A stretch of DNA of 64,000 nt from Ursus arctos. Its lineage: Eukaryota > Chordata > Mammalia > Carnivora > Ursidae. Of this stretch, positions 24,095 through 35,589 are shown piece after piece (positions within the stretch are counted from its first letter, which is position 1; each line of letters starts with the position of its first letter). The notes under the pieces are model-generated. The model was not told the origin of the DNA and did no database searches. It was given only the letters and a program-made list of their open reading frames with translations. The stretch is from contig NW_026622786.1 in the NCBI RefSeq assembly GCF_023065955.2, forward strand, positions 48,903,438-48,967,437, given 5' to 3'. Both the position numbers and the translations under genes were made by a program.

Positions 24095-24440
24095 AAGAGA
24101 ACTTTGAGTAGTATAGACATTTTAACAATATCTGTTTTTCCAATCCATGAATATAGAGTGTTTTTCCCTTTCTTTGTGTCATCTTCAATTTCTTTCATCA
24201 GTGTTTTACAATCTTCAGAGTAGAGATCTTTTACCTCTTTGGTTAGGTTTATTCCTAGGTATCTTATGGTTTTTGGTACAATTGTAAATGGGACAGATTC
24301 CTTGATTTCTTTTTCTGCTGCATCATGATTGGTGTATAGAAACGCAACAGATTTATGTATTTTTATTCTGTATCCTGTGACTTTTCTGAATTTGTCTATC
24401 AGTTCTACGAATTTTTTGGTGGTGTCTTTTGGGTTTTCTA
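24095..24440 (-). repeat. Inverted 5' segment of a carnivore L1 (ORF2)
   Basis: The plus strand holds the reverse complement of L1 ORF2: 'tcttttacctctttggttag', 'tttattcctaggtatcttat' and 'tgtatcctgtgacttttctg'. On the minus strand this reads as the part just after the YADD motif. It abuts a sense L1 segment at about 24440 with no sequence between, as in a 5' inversion formed by twin priming. Confidence 0.8.
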
Positions 24441-25975
24441 TAATGGAAAAAGTCTCTTCAACAAATGATGTTGTGAAAACTGGACAGCAACGTGCAAATA
24501 AACGAAACCAGACAACTTTCTTACACCATACACAAAAGTAAATTCAAAATGGATTAAAGATCTAAATGTGAGAAAGGAAACCATTAAAATCCTAGAGGAG
24601 AACAGAGGCATTAACCTCTTTGACATTGGCAATAGCAATTTCTTACTAGATACGTCTCCTGAGAAAAGGGAAACAAAAGCAAAAATAAACTATTGAGACT
24701 ATCAAAATAAAAAGCTTTCTACACAGCAAAGGAAACAATCAACAAAACTAAAAGGCAACCTTCAGAATGGGAGACGATATTTGCAAGTAGCATATCTGAT
24801 AAAGGGTTAGTATCTAAAATATATGAAGAACTTAAAAAACTCATCACCCCAAAACTAAATGATCCAGTTAAAAAATGGGCAGAAGACGTGAATAGACATT
24901 TTTCCAAAGAAGATAGCCTGATGGCTAACAGACCCATGAAAAGATGATCAACATTACTCAACATCAGGGAAATATAAATCAAAACTAGAATGAGATATCA
25001 CCTCACAGCAGTCAGAATGGCTAACAACACAGGAAATAACAGGTGTTGGCAAGGACATGGAGAAAGGGGAAACCTCCTGCACCATTGCTGGGAATGCAAA
25101 CTGTGCAGCCACTCTGGAAAACAGTATGGAGGTTCCTCAAAAAGTTAAAAATAGAACTACCCTAGGATCCAGCAATTGCACTACTATTTACCCAAATGAT
25201 ACAAAAATACTAATTTGAAGGGATACATGCAACCTAATGTTTGTAGCAGCATTATCAATAATAGCCAAATTATGAAAAGAGCCCAAATATCCATTGACTG
25301 ATGAATGGATAAAGAAGATGTAGTATTTTTTATACAAGAGAATATTACTCAGGGGCGCCTGGGTGGCACAGCGGTTGAGCGTCTGCCTTCGGCTCAGGGC
25401 GTGATCCCCGCGTTATGGGATCGAGCCCCACATCAGGCTCCTCTGCTATGAGCCTGCTTCTTCCTCTCCCACTCCCCCTGCTTGTGTTCCGTCTCTCGCT
25501 GGCTGTCTCTATCTCTGTCAAATAAATAAATAAAATCTTTAAAAAAAAAAAAAAGAGAATATTACTCAGCTATCAAAAAAGAATGAAATCTTGCCATTTG
25601 TAAATGATGTGGATGGAGCTACAGACTATTATGCTAAGTGAAATAAGTCAGTCAGAAAGAGAAAAATACCATATGACTTCACACATATGTGGAATTTAAG
25701 AAAGAAAAAAAATGAATATAGCTGGGGGTGGGGGGAAGAGAGAGGGCAAACAAGAAAGAGACTCTTAACATAGAGAACAAACTAATGGCTACTAGAAGGG
25801 AGGTGGGGGGATGGGTTAAATGGGTGATGGGTATTAAGGAAGACACTCGTTATGATGAGCACTGGGTGTCGTATGTAAGTGATAAATCACTAAATTCTAT
25901 ACCTCAAAGTAATTTACACTGTATGTTGACTAACTAGAATTCAAACAAAAACTCGGAAAAAAATGAAATTAAAGA
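24441..25975 (+). repeat. Carnivore L1, sense 3' segment, with a SINE insertion
   Basis: This is the ORF2 C-terminal part. [39 protein letters not shown] and 'gaatggataaagaagatgta' are recognisable, followed by the carnivore L1 3' UTR ('tgatgagcactgggtgtcgt', 'tgttgactaactagaattca') and an A-rich tail. Stops and frameshifts are present, so it is inactive. A SINE interrupts it at 25352-25552. Confidence 0.88.
25352..25552 (+). mobile_element. Young Can-SINE, bear/panda-type
   Basis: Perfect 16 bp target-site duplication aagagaatattactca (25336-25351, 25553-25568) within the L1. It is the cleanest copy in the window: 'gggcgcctgggtggcacag', 'ggctcagggcgtgatcc', 'ttatgggatcgagccccaca' and a 14-15 bp A tail after 'ataaataaaatcttt'. 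A-box-like and B-box-like tRNA promoter elements are retained. Confidence 0.95.
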
Positions 25976-26016
25976 AAAAGAATTAATAGAGATCCCTATA
26001 TTCTTCTCCGATTTTA

Positions 26017-26218
26017 TTTTATTTTATTTTTAAAAGATTTTATTTATTTATTTCAGAGAGAGAGTGTGAACGTGAGTTGGGGGAAGGCGCATACAGAGAG
26101 GGACAAACAGACTCCCTGCTGAGCAGGAAGCCTGACACGGGGCTTAATCTCAGGACCCTGAGATCATGACCTGAGCCAAAGGCAGACACTTAACTGACTG
26201 AGCCACCCAGGTGCCCCA
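26017..26218 (-). mobile_element. Can-SINE
   Basis: Target-site duplication attcttctccgatttta (26000-26016) and attcttctccaatttta (26219-26235), one mismatch. Confidence 0.92.
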
Positions 26219-26309
26219 ATTCTTCTCCAATTTTAAATGAAGCTATGTCAGGAACAAAAGGTATAGAAACTCCTGAACATCTTATTACATGGAAAATCTA
26301 ACACTCCTG

Positions 26310-26510
26310 TGGTATAGAGGCTAAGAGCATGGCATTTGGAATCATCCTGATGTGGGTTCAATTCCCATGCATCTGGTTCTAGCTGTGTGATCTTGGGCAA
26401 ATTACCTAACATCTCTGAACTCTACGAATTTCTTCATTTGTAAAAATGGGAAAAATAACATTGCCTAGTTGGAAGGGTTGTTGAGATGATTAAATGAGTT
26501 ACTATATTTC
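26310..26510 (+). repeat. MIR SINE
   Basis: One of the best preserved MIRs here: 'gaggctaagagcatggcatt', 'gggttcaattcccatgcat', 'gctgtgtgatcttgggcaaa' and 'gggttgttgagatgattaaa' appear in order. Confidence 0.9.
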
Positions 26511-26596
26511 ATCAGTTTTAAGTACTGCATTTTTTCACATATTAACATCTTTGATATTTGGACTGAATCTTATAATCAAGAGCAAATTATAATTTT

Positions 26597-26801
26597 GGGG
26601 CTTCCTGGGTGGCTCAGTCAGTTAAGTGTCCAACTTTTGGTTTCGGCTCAGGTCATGATCTCAGGATTGTGAGATCAAGCCCCAAGTCAGGCTCTGTGCT
26701 CAGCACAGAGTCTGCTTGAGATCCTCTCTCCTCTGCACCCCCCACCCCCGCTGTTCACACACACTCTCTCCCACTAAATAAACAAAATCTTCAAAAAAAA
26801 A
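26597..26801 (+). mobile_element. Can-SINE
   Basis: Target-site duplication agagcaaattataatttt (26579-26596) and agagcaagttataatttt (26802-26819). Head 'gcttcctgggtggctcagtc'. Confidence 0.92.
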
Positions 26802-27007
26802 AGAGCAAGTTATAATTTTTAAGGAGTGTATCTTCCTTAGTGGTACAATAATGACATGTCTTATAATCAGTACCCCTGGAATTAATGAAATTATTTACTT
26901 GTAAATGTGTAAAACTGTGTTTGGCATATAGTAAGAGCTAATAACTGTTGGCCATTCTGAATATTTATATACACAAATACAGAGGCACCCCTATATAGTA
27001 ATCCATT

Positions 27008-27221
27008 TCTTTTTTTTTTTAAAGATTTTATTTTTTATTTGACAGAGAGTGAGAGCACAAGCAGGGGGAGCAGCAGGCAGAGGGAGAAAGAGGCAGAAGA
27101 AGAGGGAGAAGCAGGCTCCCCACTGAGCAGAGAGCCTAATGCGGGGTTCAATCCCAGGACGCTGGGATCATGACCTGAGCCGAAGGCAGAGGTTTAACCA
27201 ACTGACCCACCCAGGTGCCCC
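27008..27221 (-). mobile_element. Can-SINE
   Basis: Full length from the poly-T and 'aaagattttattttttattt' to 'cacccaggtgcccc'. The target-site duplication is not clear. Confidence 0.9.
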
Positions 27222-27234
27222 TATATCTTATTTT

Positions 27235-27365
27235 TCTAGATGATGAGAGGTCTTTGAAAGTGGGATTCATGTCTAATTCATCTGGATATCACTTGTTTCA
27301 CCTTTGTACATGCCAAAGTGGCTAGCACCATGTCTTGTACATACTATATGCTGCATAAATATCTA
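27235..27365 (+). repeat. L2 3' end fragment
   Basis: 'ctttgaaagtgggattcatg', 'ctagcaccatgtcttgtaca' and 'tatgctgcataaatat' give a sense L2 3' end. Confidence 0.6.
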
Positions 27366-28000
27366 AATATACTGCATAAATATATAAGTATACTTAGATA
27401 AGTCAAGGGAAAATGAGGACACTGATAAATTCCAGCTGAGAGTGGTACTTAACTGAACTGGAAGCTTCAGATAGGTAAACAATCTCAGTGGAATCCAAAT
27501 TTCATAAACAAAGCAGTGAACTTTGAATATGAGTCATGATGTCTACAAATTGGCAAAGAACTTAGAAGGCATTTTAATGATTCTTTCAAGATTCAAGCTT
27601 TGAATGAAAATGAAATAAAGAATGATTATGAACTAGCTGTGATTCTTTCATATAGTATAAAACAGCAAATATAATTAATAGCTAATTAGAGTAAGACTGT
27701 TAATGGTAATGGTTATCCTGTCTTTCATTTGCTAAAGATATTTCAGATTTCAAAAACATTAAAACTGTTTGAGTCTTAAAATATTTTTGAACTGAAGTGT
27801 TCTCTTTCTTGGGCAAAAGGAAGCAATTTAACTCTGACAGAAATTGGTTTGAGAAGAGTATGCAATTTAAATTACTGACTCCAGAAAGCAATGGTTAGGT
27901 ATTTTCTAAGGAGCTGACACAAGAGATAAAGTCCTGAGTGAGGAAAATAAAACATATTTAGACCCAAAAATGTATATTCTAAGAGATATATTATTCATTT
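27366..28000. other. Intron sequence, nothing recognised
   Basis: No gene or named repeat was seen. Confidence 0.4.
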
Positions 28001-28260
28001 ATTCATGGAAAACCATGAATTGCTATTTGCTACAAACGAGATACTATGCTAAGTGCAAGGGACACAAAATGAATAAGACACAGCAACTGAGCTCAGATTG
28101 CTTACAATTTAATATTTACACAATAAATTAATTACAATGTGAAAAATAAAACTGTGTGAAGATAAATATCCGGTGTTATGTAAACACAGAAGTAGGATAT
28201 CTGCACCAAATGATGTTGATGATAGCGGTGGGGTAGATTCATGAAAGTATACCTGGAAGA
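28000..28260 (-). repeat. L2-like 3' fragment
   Basis: 'gagatactatgctaagtgca' and 'ggacacaaaatgaataagac' followed by 'tgcttacaatttaat' match the reverse complement of an L2 3' end. Confidence 0.5.
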
Positions 28261-28537
28261 GGGATGAAAAAATGGATCACCCAAGAGCCGGCACAGGTTA
28301 GGCAGATGAAGGCTAAAGAGGGATAACATTTTAACTTTCTATAGCATCTAAAGATACTCCCAACTCAAAGAATGTGTAACTTAATCTAGCTGCAATGATT
28401 TGTTTTAAAGCATGAGGAGACTTCGATCTTGGAGTGAATGCTCTGAGTTTACATTTACATATATTTAGAATATATTTAGTGAATACCTATAACATGCTAC
28501 GGTCCATGTTCACCATTGAAATTAAAGACATAAAATG

Positions 28538-28630
28538 AGGGGTGCCTGGGTGGTGCTCCCTCTGTCCCCCAATCTGTGCATTCTCTCTCTCTCTCTTTAA
28601 AATAAACAAATAAATCTTAAAAAAAAAAAA
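28538..28630 (+). mobile_element. Can-SINE with an internal deletion (about 93 bp)
   Basis: The head 'aggggtgcctgggtggtgct' joins directly to the 3' body 'ccctctgtcccccaatctg' and the tail 'aataaacaaataaatctt'. About half of the usual ~190 bp is missing. The target-site duplication aaagacataaaatg / aaagacatgaaatg (28524-28537, 28630-28643) is intact. Confidence 0.85.
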
Positions 28631-29059
28631 AAGACATGAAATGCTTCTGTCAATTTCTGTTTTTAGAAGTATGGTGGACTAAATATTCATAGAAGAATAT
28701 TTTAGTGTAGCAAAGCTACACACATACTCCTTTAATGCATAACTAAGCTCTGGCTATAAAGTACAAAATTCCTCCAATTCCAGATAATAAGAAAATATTA
28801 ATACAGAGAGTTGAGTAGGTCTACATTTAACCTCTGCTCTGGTGATAGATACTGGTTGTGGTGCCTGAAGGCTTTCAAACAGAGGGATGGAAAACTGCTT
28901 GGGGTATGAATAGAGTGGGAAATTGGCTTATGAGCCACTCCAGTTAGAACTGGGTTTTCCTAAGGGTGACATCCTCTGTGAGTGAACTAGAAAAAACTGA
29001 GTCTTTCAAAGAGGGTCAGTGGGGAATGCATGTCTTTCTTAGTTTTGACTCTGAGTGAA

Positions 29060-29343
29060 ATGAGAAGAAAGAAAGAAAAGAGAAGAAAGAAAGAAGAAAG
29101 GAAGGAAGGAAGAAATGAAGGAAGGAGGGAAGGAAGCTAGGAAGGAAGGAAGGAAAAATGGAGAGAGAAAGAAGAGGGAAAGAAAAAAAAAAAACCAGGA
29201 AAGATAAAGAAGCAACAAATAAGGAAAGGAAGGGAAAGAAGGAAGGCCAAGAGGAAGAAAGGAATGAAGAGAGGGAAGAAAGGAAAGAAAAAGAGTACGA
29301 AAAAAGGAAAGGAAGAAATAAAAACAAAAACACAAAGAAAAAT
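29060..29343. repeat. Polypurine (GGAA/GAAA)n tract
   Basis: About 280 bp of almost pure A and G on the plus strand, with a few pyrimidine breaks. It produces several long F/S/L-rich frames on the minus strand, which are not genes. Confidence 0.97.
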
Positions 29344-29344
29344 G

Positions 29345-29720
29345 AAAATTAGCCTCCTAGGGCTTACCAATCACGGTCTATCTTCCCCTGAGTTAGGGTC
29401 TGGAATTCCCAGTATTCATAAGGCTTCCTAAAACCCAATCCAGAATTACAAGTGGTTCTAGATTACTATTGCCCCCAAATGTCTGGTAAAAGTAAATACA
29501 AATGTCCTCTGAAGGAAAGTCAGACCTCAATGAACTCCCACAGATAAAGTTCTAACAAATACAGTATCATTTTTTAATAAATCACTAAATATATAATAAA
29601 TAATCAACTGAATGAGATGATGCAGAAAAACAAATGATCTTGCCTCAAAATAATGCAGATATTAGAATTATAAAACACAAAATGCAATTTATATGTATTT
29701 AATATGTTTAAAGAAATAAA
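29345..29720. other. Intron sequence, nothing recognised
   Basis: No gene or named repeat was seen between the purine tract and the L1-like block. Confidence 0.35.
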
Positions 29721-30670
29721 AGCGTGATTTGAAAGCATGATGATAGAAGAGGAGATTATTACAGAGAGCTCACAGATCAGAATAATAAACATTGCTGGAG
29801 AAAGTAATAGTGAGCTAGATGTTAAGAAATTAACAAGGGGATGGAAAATAGAAAAGACTGGTTAAATGACATGAAGAACACAGCAAGAAGAACTGTTAAA
29901 ATGTAAGTAAATTTATTAGAGAAAAAGAGGATGAGGCACCTGAGGAATTCCAAAATTGTTGAGAGACCCTCATCTTCAGATTGAGGAAGCTCAAAAAATT
30001 CTAAATAAGTTAAATGAAAAATAACCTACATCTAGACTTACATGAATTTGCAGAGTATCAACGGCGATAGATCTTACAAATTACCAAAGGAGAGATTACC
30101 TTCTAAAGATTGAGATTGAGAAAGAAGATTTAACAATTAAAGCAATGACTCATTAGTTGTACTAAAGTACAAAGAATAAATAATAAAATATTTGCAGCTA
30201 TTTTTTTAGGAAAAGGGCAAAATGACAGCATTTTTAGATAAAGACAAACTGAGTTTATTACCAAGACACCTTCACTAAAACAACTGTCAAAAGATACATT
30301 TTTTTAAAAAAGATTTATTTATTTACTTGAGAGAGCAAGGGAGAGAGTGAGCACATGAGCAGGGGGAGGGGCACAGGGAGAGGGAAAGGGAGAGAATCTC
30401 AAGCAGATTCCCTACTGAGCACAGAGCCTGACTCGGACCTCCACCTCAAGATCCTGAGATTAGGACCTGAGCCAAAATCAAGAGTAGGACGCTCAAGTGA
30501 TTGAGCCACCCAGGCGCCCCTCAAAAGGCATCTTTAGGAAGAAGGCAGAGGACTCTAGCAGACACAGTTGAGCTGCAAGAAGTAATAGCATTAAAATTTT
30601 TTTAAATTAAACAAACATGTGGTTAAATCTAAATAAACATTAGCTATATAAAAAAATGGCAAAATTTCTA
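29720..30670 (+). repeat. L1 or HAL1-like fragment (ORF1 end), split by a SINE
   Basis: 'ggaaaagggcaaaatgacag', 'tttttagataaagacaaact' and, after the SINE, 'gcatctttaggaagaaggca' follow the ORF1-to-linker text of old L1/HAL1 elements. The assignment between L1M and HAL1 is uncertain. Confidence 0.5.
30301..30520 (-). mobile_element. Can-SINE, older
   Basis: Flanked by tcaaaagatacatttt (left) and tcaaaaggcatcttta (right, from 30521), an imperfect target-site duplication. It is longer and more diverged than the young copies. Confidence 0.85.
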
Positions 30671-31639
30671 ATTACAGGATTAAAAAAATCAAAGGTCAAA
30701 ACAGTTTCGCAATGGCATAAAAATAGACATATAGATCAATGGAACAGAACTGAGAACCGAGAAATAAACCCGCTCACATACATTCAATGAATATTTGACA
30801 ATGGAGCCAAAAAGCCGAAAGGATAGTCTAGTCGATAAACAGTGATGGGAAAACTGGACAGCCACATGCAGAAGAATGAAGTTGTATCTTATACGACTAA
30901 TAAAACTTAATTCAAAGTGGCTTAAATACTTAAATGTAAGATATGAAACTGTAGGAGTACTAAGAGAAAACATACATAGGTAAAAAGCTCTTTGCATTGG
31001 TTTTGGCAAAGGTTTTTGGGACATGACATCAAAAGCACAAACAACAAAAGCAAAAATAAATAAGTGAGACTACATCACACTAAAAAGCACAGCAAAAGAA
31101 ACGATCTGCAAAATACAAAGGTAACCTGTGGAATGAGAAAATATTTGTGAACCATTTATCTAGTAAGGGGTTAATATCCAAAATGTAAAAGGAACTGATA
31201 GAACTCAATAGTAAAACAAAACAAAACAAAACAAACGCAACCTGATTTAAAAAAGGGTAAAGGACTTGAATAGACACTTTTCCAAAGAAGACATACAAAT
31301 GGTCAACAGGTACGTGAAAATATGCTTGACATCACTAATCATCAGGAAATGCAAATCAAAACCAATGACATCACCTCACACCTGTCAGAATGGCTATTAC
31401 CAAAAAGAGAAGAAACACGTGTTGGTAAGCCTGTGGAGACAAGGGAACCCTGTGCACTGTTGGTAGAAATGTAAACTGGTGCAGTCACTATGAAAAACAG
31501 TATGGAGGTTCCTCAGAAAATTAAAAATAGAACTACCATATGATTCAGCGATCCCACTTCTGGGTATATACACAAAGGAAATGAAAACACCTATTTCAAA
31601 GAGATATCTCCACCGCCATGTTAGCATTATTCACTATTG

Positions 31640-31750
31640 TGAATAATAGTATAATAACACATAAGAATAATATATTATATATATATGTATATATATATAT
31701 AAAATAACATGCAAGTATAATAACACATAAGTGTAATAACACATAAGAAA
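31640..31750. repeat. Short tandem repeats of TAATAACACATAAG with AT run, within the L1
   Basis: The unit taataacacataag occurs three times (about 31652, 31719 and 31734, the last preceded by tg), around an AT-alternating stretch of about 35 bp. L1 sequence resumes at 31750, so this is a local expansion. Confidence 0.8.
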
Positions 31751-32166
31751 CAACCTAAGTGCCCATCAACAGATGAGTGAATAAAGGTGTGGTGTATATA
31801 TATTTATATACAAAGGAATGTTATTCACTCATATAAAGAAGGAAATCCTGCCTTTCGTGACAATATGGATGAACCTCAAGGGCATTATGCTAGGTGAAAT
31901 AAGTCAGAGAGAGAAAGACAAAAAAATACTGTATGATTTCAATTATATGTAAAATCTAAAGAAGTTGAACTCAGAGAAATAGTAGAATGGTGGTTGTCAG
32001 GGACTGTGGGATGGGAGAAATGGGAAGATGTTGGTTAAAGGGTACAAATTCCCAGCTATAAGATAAATAAGACCTGGAGATCTAATGCACAGCATGGTGA
32101 CTATAATTATCAATACTGTATTATATACTTGAAAGTTTTAAAGAAGGTAGATCTTAAATGTTATTA

Positions 32167-32205
<39 letters not shown>
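32167..32205. repeat. (CA)n microsatellite
   Basis: About 19 CA units in the L1 3' UTR. Confidence 0.97.
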
Positions 32206-32207
<2 letters not shown>

Positions 32208-32437
32208 TCCTAATTATGTGGAAGGATGGGGATGTTGTACCTTACTGATACCTTATTACCTTATTGTGGTAACTATTTTGCAATATATACATTTATTTAA
32301 TCATCACACTGTACACTTTAAATTTGCATATGTTATACATCAATAATAGCTCAATAAATCTAGGTAGAACTAAAAATCTGAACAACAAAGGCATATGTAT
32401 CAGGCAAGAGATAGTCAGGTTAAGACAGTTTCAGATG

Positions 32438-32654
32438 GAGTGCCTGGGTGGCACATTTGGTTAAGCCTCCAATTCTGGGTTTCAGCTCAAGTCATGATCT
32501 CAGGGTCATGATCTCAGGGTCATGAGATCCAGTGCCTTGTGGCGCTCTGCATTCAGGGAGGAGTCTGCTTGGGTTTCTCTCTCCCCCTCCCACTAGCCGT
32601 CCCCCTGCCACCTCCTCAAATAAATAAACAAATCTTAAAAATAAATAAAATAAA
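32438..32654 (+). mobile_element. Can-SINE with a 14 bp internal duplication
   Basis: Target-site duplication acagtttcagatg / acagtctcagatg (32425-32437, 32655-32667). Inside, catgatctcagggt is present twice in tandem (32493-32506, 32507-32520), followed by a partial third. Confidence 0.9.
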
Positions 32655-32659
32655 ACAGT

Positions 32660-33790
32660 CTCAGATGTTTGCTCTGTTTGTGAGGAGGGTAAAATACTGA
32701 TTAACTTTAGATTAATTTCTAGGGTAACAACTAAAGAAATAGCAATAGGTATAAAATTTCCTACAGGATAGAAGCAAAATAAATGGAATAAAACAAAAAG
32801 AAAAAATATATCTTTAATAAATATAATGAAAAATAAGTAAATACTTAAAAGAAGCAATATAGATAAAAATGAAGACTAGCATGGAATAAATTTATGCAAA
32901 TATACCAAGAGTTGTCATCAATAAATATGGATTAATTTCTCTAATTAAAAAACAAAAACTATCAGGGCAGATTAAAATAAAAGATAATCAAGCTATATCT
33001 TATTACTAGTGATCCACTGAATACGTGATGAAAAAATGATAAAATTGTCAAAATTTACCATAATAAAGTTTATGCAACAATACTGATTTAAAGCAAAATC
33101 TATTAGTAGAGAGTGGCCATATGTTAAAAAAACACTAGCTCACCAGGAATATATATATCTAAACTTGTATGCACCCACTATCATTACCTTTAAAACATTT
33201 AAAGAAAAATTTGACTTATCTACAAGGAGGTAACATCATAACAGGGTATTTTGACAAATATCTCTCAAAAATGGATTCAAAATAGACAAAAAGAAAAGCT
33301 ATAGAAGAATTGATGGCCACTAGACTGTCCTGCTGGACACATAGAGAATACTGAACTCAACCATAGATAGTACTTATTTAAAAAGTGCATATGAAAAATT
33401 TGCAATTAACCATATACTAGACATAAAGTCTTAATAAATTTAATAAACTCAAGAACTTGTAACAAAAAGACCAAATTCTTGGACCATAATGCAAGTAATA
33501 AATGATTCACCAAAAGATGACTTTAAAAAGCTTTGTAGAAATTTAAATTTAATAACTCATGGGTCAGAGGAGAAATCATATTGGAAATTATAAAATACAC
33601 GTAAGCGATAATAAAATACTGCGTGTTAAAAATGGCAGGAGACAGCTAGAGTAATTGGGAGTGATTTGTCACCTTAAAGGCTTACATTAGAAAAAACAGA
33701 AGGCTGAAATGAACGAGCTAAGCATGCAATTTAAGAAGAGAGAAAAATGGTAACAGAATGTAGAAAGGAAACAAAGATAAAGGAAAAAGT
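32660..33790 (+). repeat. L1M ORF2 5' (endonuclease) region
   Basis: 'aatatatatatctaaacttg' followed by 'tatgcacccactatcatt', 'gacataaagtcttaataaat', 'ggaccataatgcaagtaata' and 'cttacattagaaaaaaca' follow the endonuclease-to-linker text of old L1. This is an earlier part of ORF2 than the block to its left, so it is a separate or rearranged copy. Confidence 0.6.
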
Positions 33791-33919
33791 TCTTCACAAC
33801 TCATTAGTCTATGAAAGAAGAAGGGCAGAGATTCTCAAACAACCAGACTGGGAACTCCTTAAGCTAAGGAACCATGTCTTTTGTAGGTCATTATACTCAT
33901 CTTATGATTGTTTTGTCTT

Positions 33920-35110
33920 TTTAAATTTTTTATTGTGAAATGTGAATACACAAGAGTATATATATATATGTATGTTCTTTTAAAATTATGATGATAAAAC
34001 AAAGACCCATATTCCTCAATCCAGTTTAACAAAGCTGCTTTATGCCCTTCTGTCATGTCTTTTGGTTCCTACCCGACCCATCTTGAGGCAACCAATTTCT
34101 CGAATTTTATTTTACTCATTCCCTCACTTTTATTTATACTTTACCACAGGTCTACTAATACTAAAATATATATTGCTAAGATTTGTCTGTTTATATGAAT
34201 GGAATAATACTGTATGCTTTCTTCTGCAACTTGCCTTCTCATTCAATATTATGTTATCAACATTATTCCATGTTGATGTATATAATCTATTCACTTTTAC
34301 CACTTTGTGCTTCACAGAACACAACTGTCTTATATATTCTACCGTTGACAGACTTTTGGGTTTTTTCCATTTTTTTCTAACATAAGCAATGTTGCTAAGA
34401 ATATTCTTATATATGTCTGCTAGTGCACATGTACAGAAGTTTCTCCAAGGAGGTAGGCATATGCCCAAATTTACTAAGTAATAGAATTTTTTTCCAATGT
34501 AGCTGTACAATTTAAATTCCCACTAACAAGGATAAGAATTCTTATTTCTTCATACTATTTCCAAAATTTAGTATTGCCAGACAATTTAATTTTTTCCCAA
34601 TCTGTGGTGCATACCATGGTAGAACATTTTACTTAATATCTAATAAAACTGAACGTATTTTCTTGTTTTATTCATTTGAAAGAGTTCATCACATATTCTG
34701 GATACTGATTCTTTGCCAGTTCTCTCAATATATGGCTCATCTTTCCATTCTTTTTATGGTATCTTTTGATAAAAAGGCATTTACAGTAGTCAAATTTATC
34801 TCTCAGTTTTAATATGTACAGATGGCCTCCTATTTTTTTTTCCTCCCAAAAGTTTTAATGTTTTGACTTGACTCATTTGGAATTTATTTTTGAGAATGAT
34901 GTGAAGTAAGGATCCATTCTTTTCCCTTTATAGCTGACCAGTTATTCTAGCACCACTTTTAAAATAGTCCATTATTTCTCCACTGATTTACAAGGCAAGT
35001 TCTGTTGCATATCTGATTTCCACATAAGGATGTGTCAGTCTCTGGACTTTCTATTTCTAGTATACTGGTTTCTTTGTCTATCGGTCATTCTAGTCAGCTC
35101 CTCAGAATTC
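33920..35110 (-). repeat. Antisense L1M ORF2 3' region and 3' UTR
   Basis: The plus strand carries the reverse complement of L1: 'atgaatggaataatactgta', 'tccatgttgatgtatataat', 'gacagacttttgggtttttt', 'ccagttattctagcaccact' and 'ttgtctatcggtcattcta'. It is old, with many mismatches. Confidence 0.8.
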
Positions 35111-35482
35111 TATGACTGTGATTTGAGTTTGTGCTAGAGAATAACAAGGAAAAAGTATGAGACAATGCCTTAAAGGAAGAAACAGTTCATACAGGCTTTG
35201 AGAGAAGGATAGTTCTGTGAGCAGAAGGTGGGCTGGGAAAGTAGGGACAGACTGGGAAGAGCAGAGCAGTTCAGGAAGTTGTACTAGAAGAAAGGCTCGG
35301 AGATGTATTAGAAATGGCAGAAAGTTAAAAGCAGCTACATTCTAAACTTTGTGGAAGGGAACAGAAAACAAAGGTTTCAGCCAGAATGTGAAAGAGTCTG
35401 AGAGTCAAGGCTTTATCCTACAGGAAGTGCGCTGGTGGTAATCTTTAATCATTTGAGTCAAATTTACAGTTGCTATCTCTAG

Positions 35483-35507
35483 AAACACACACACACATAC
35501 ACACACT
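35483..35507. repeat. (CA)n microsatellite, short
   Basis: About 12 CA units with one TA break. Confidence 0.9.
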
Positions 35508-35589
35508 CAATCTGTATCCAATTTCAAGAACTTGCAAATCACCAAAAGCCCATGCTTGGATCTGAACGTCCTTGTAGTAGGTCATAACA

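Larger units (their letters stand above)
30675..32375 (+). repeat. L1M ORF2 C-terminal part and 3' UTR
   Basis: 'agatcaatggaacagaactg', 'gtttttgggacatgacatca', 'gaatagacacttttccaaag', 'tcaccttgc/acacctgtcag' and 'ggtggttgtcagggactgtg' are L1MA/MB-type, ending in a 3' UTR with a CA repeat at 32167-32205. The frame is broken throughout. Confidence 0.85.

Noticed and set aside
25352..25440. tRNA-like sequence with A-box-like and B-box-like motifs
   Set aside because: It is the tRNA-Lys-derived head of a Can-SINE; there is no foldable, complete tRNA gene. The same holds for the other SINE heads.
29016..29370. Several overlapping minus-strand frames of 77-105 codons, rich in Phe, Ser and Leu
   Set aside because: They are translations of the polypurine microsatellite at 29060-29343. 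Open frames arise in several phases at once because the strand lacks stop codons.
31640..31750. Regularly spaced short repeats that might suggest a CRISPR-like array
   Set aside because: Only three short AT-rich units with unequal spacing inside an L1 of a mammalian genome; this is a simple repeat expansion.
34062..34510. Opposed frames of 107 and 126 codons
   Set aside because: Both fall in an old antisense L1 3' region and show no family resemblance beyond L1 noise.
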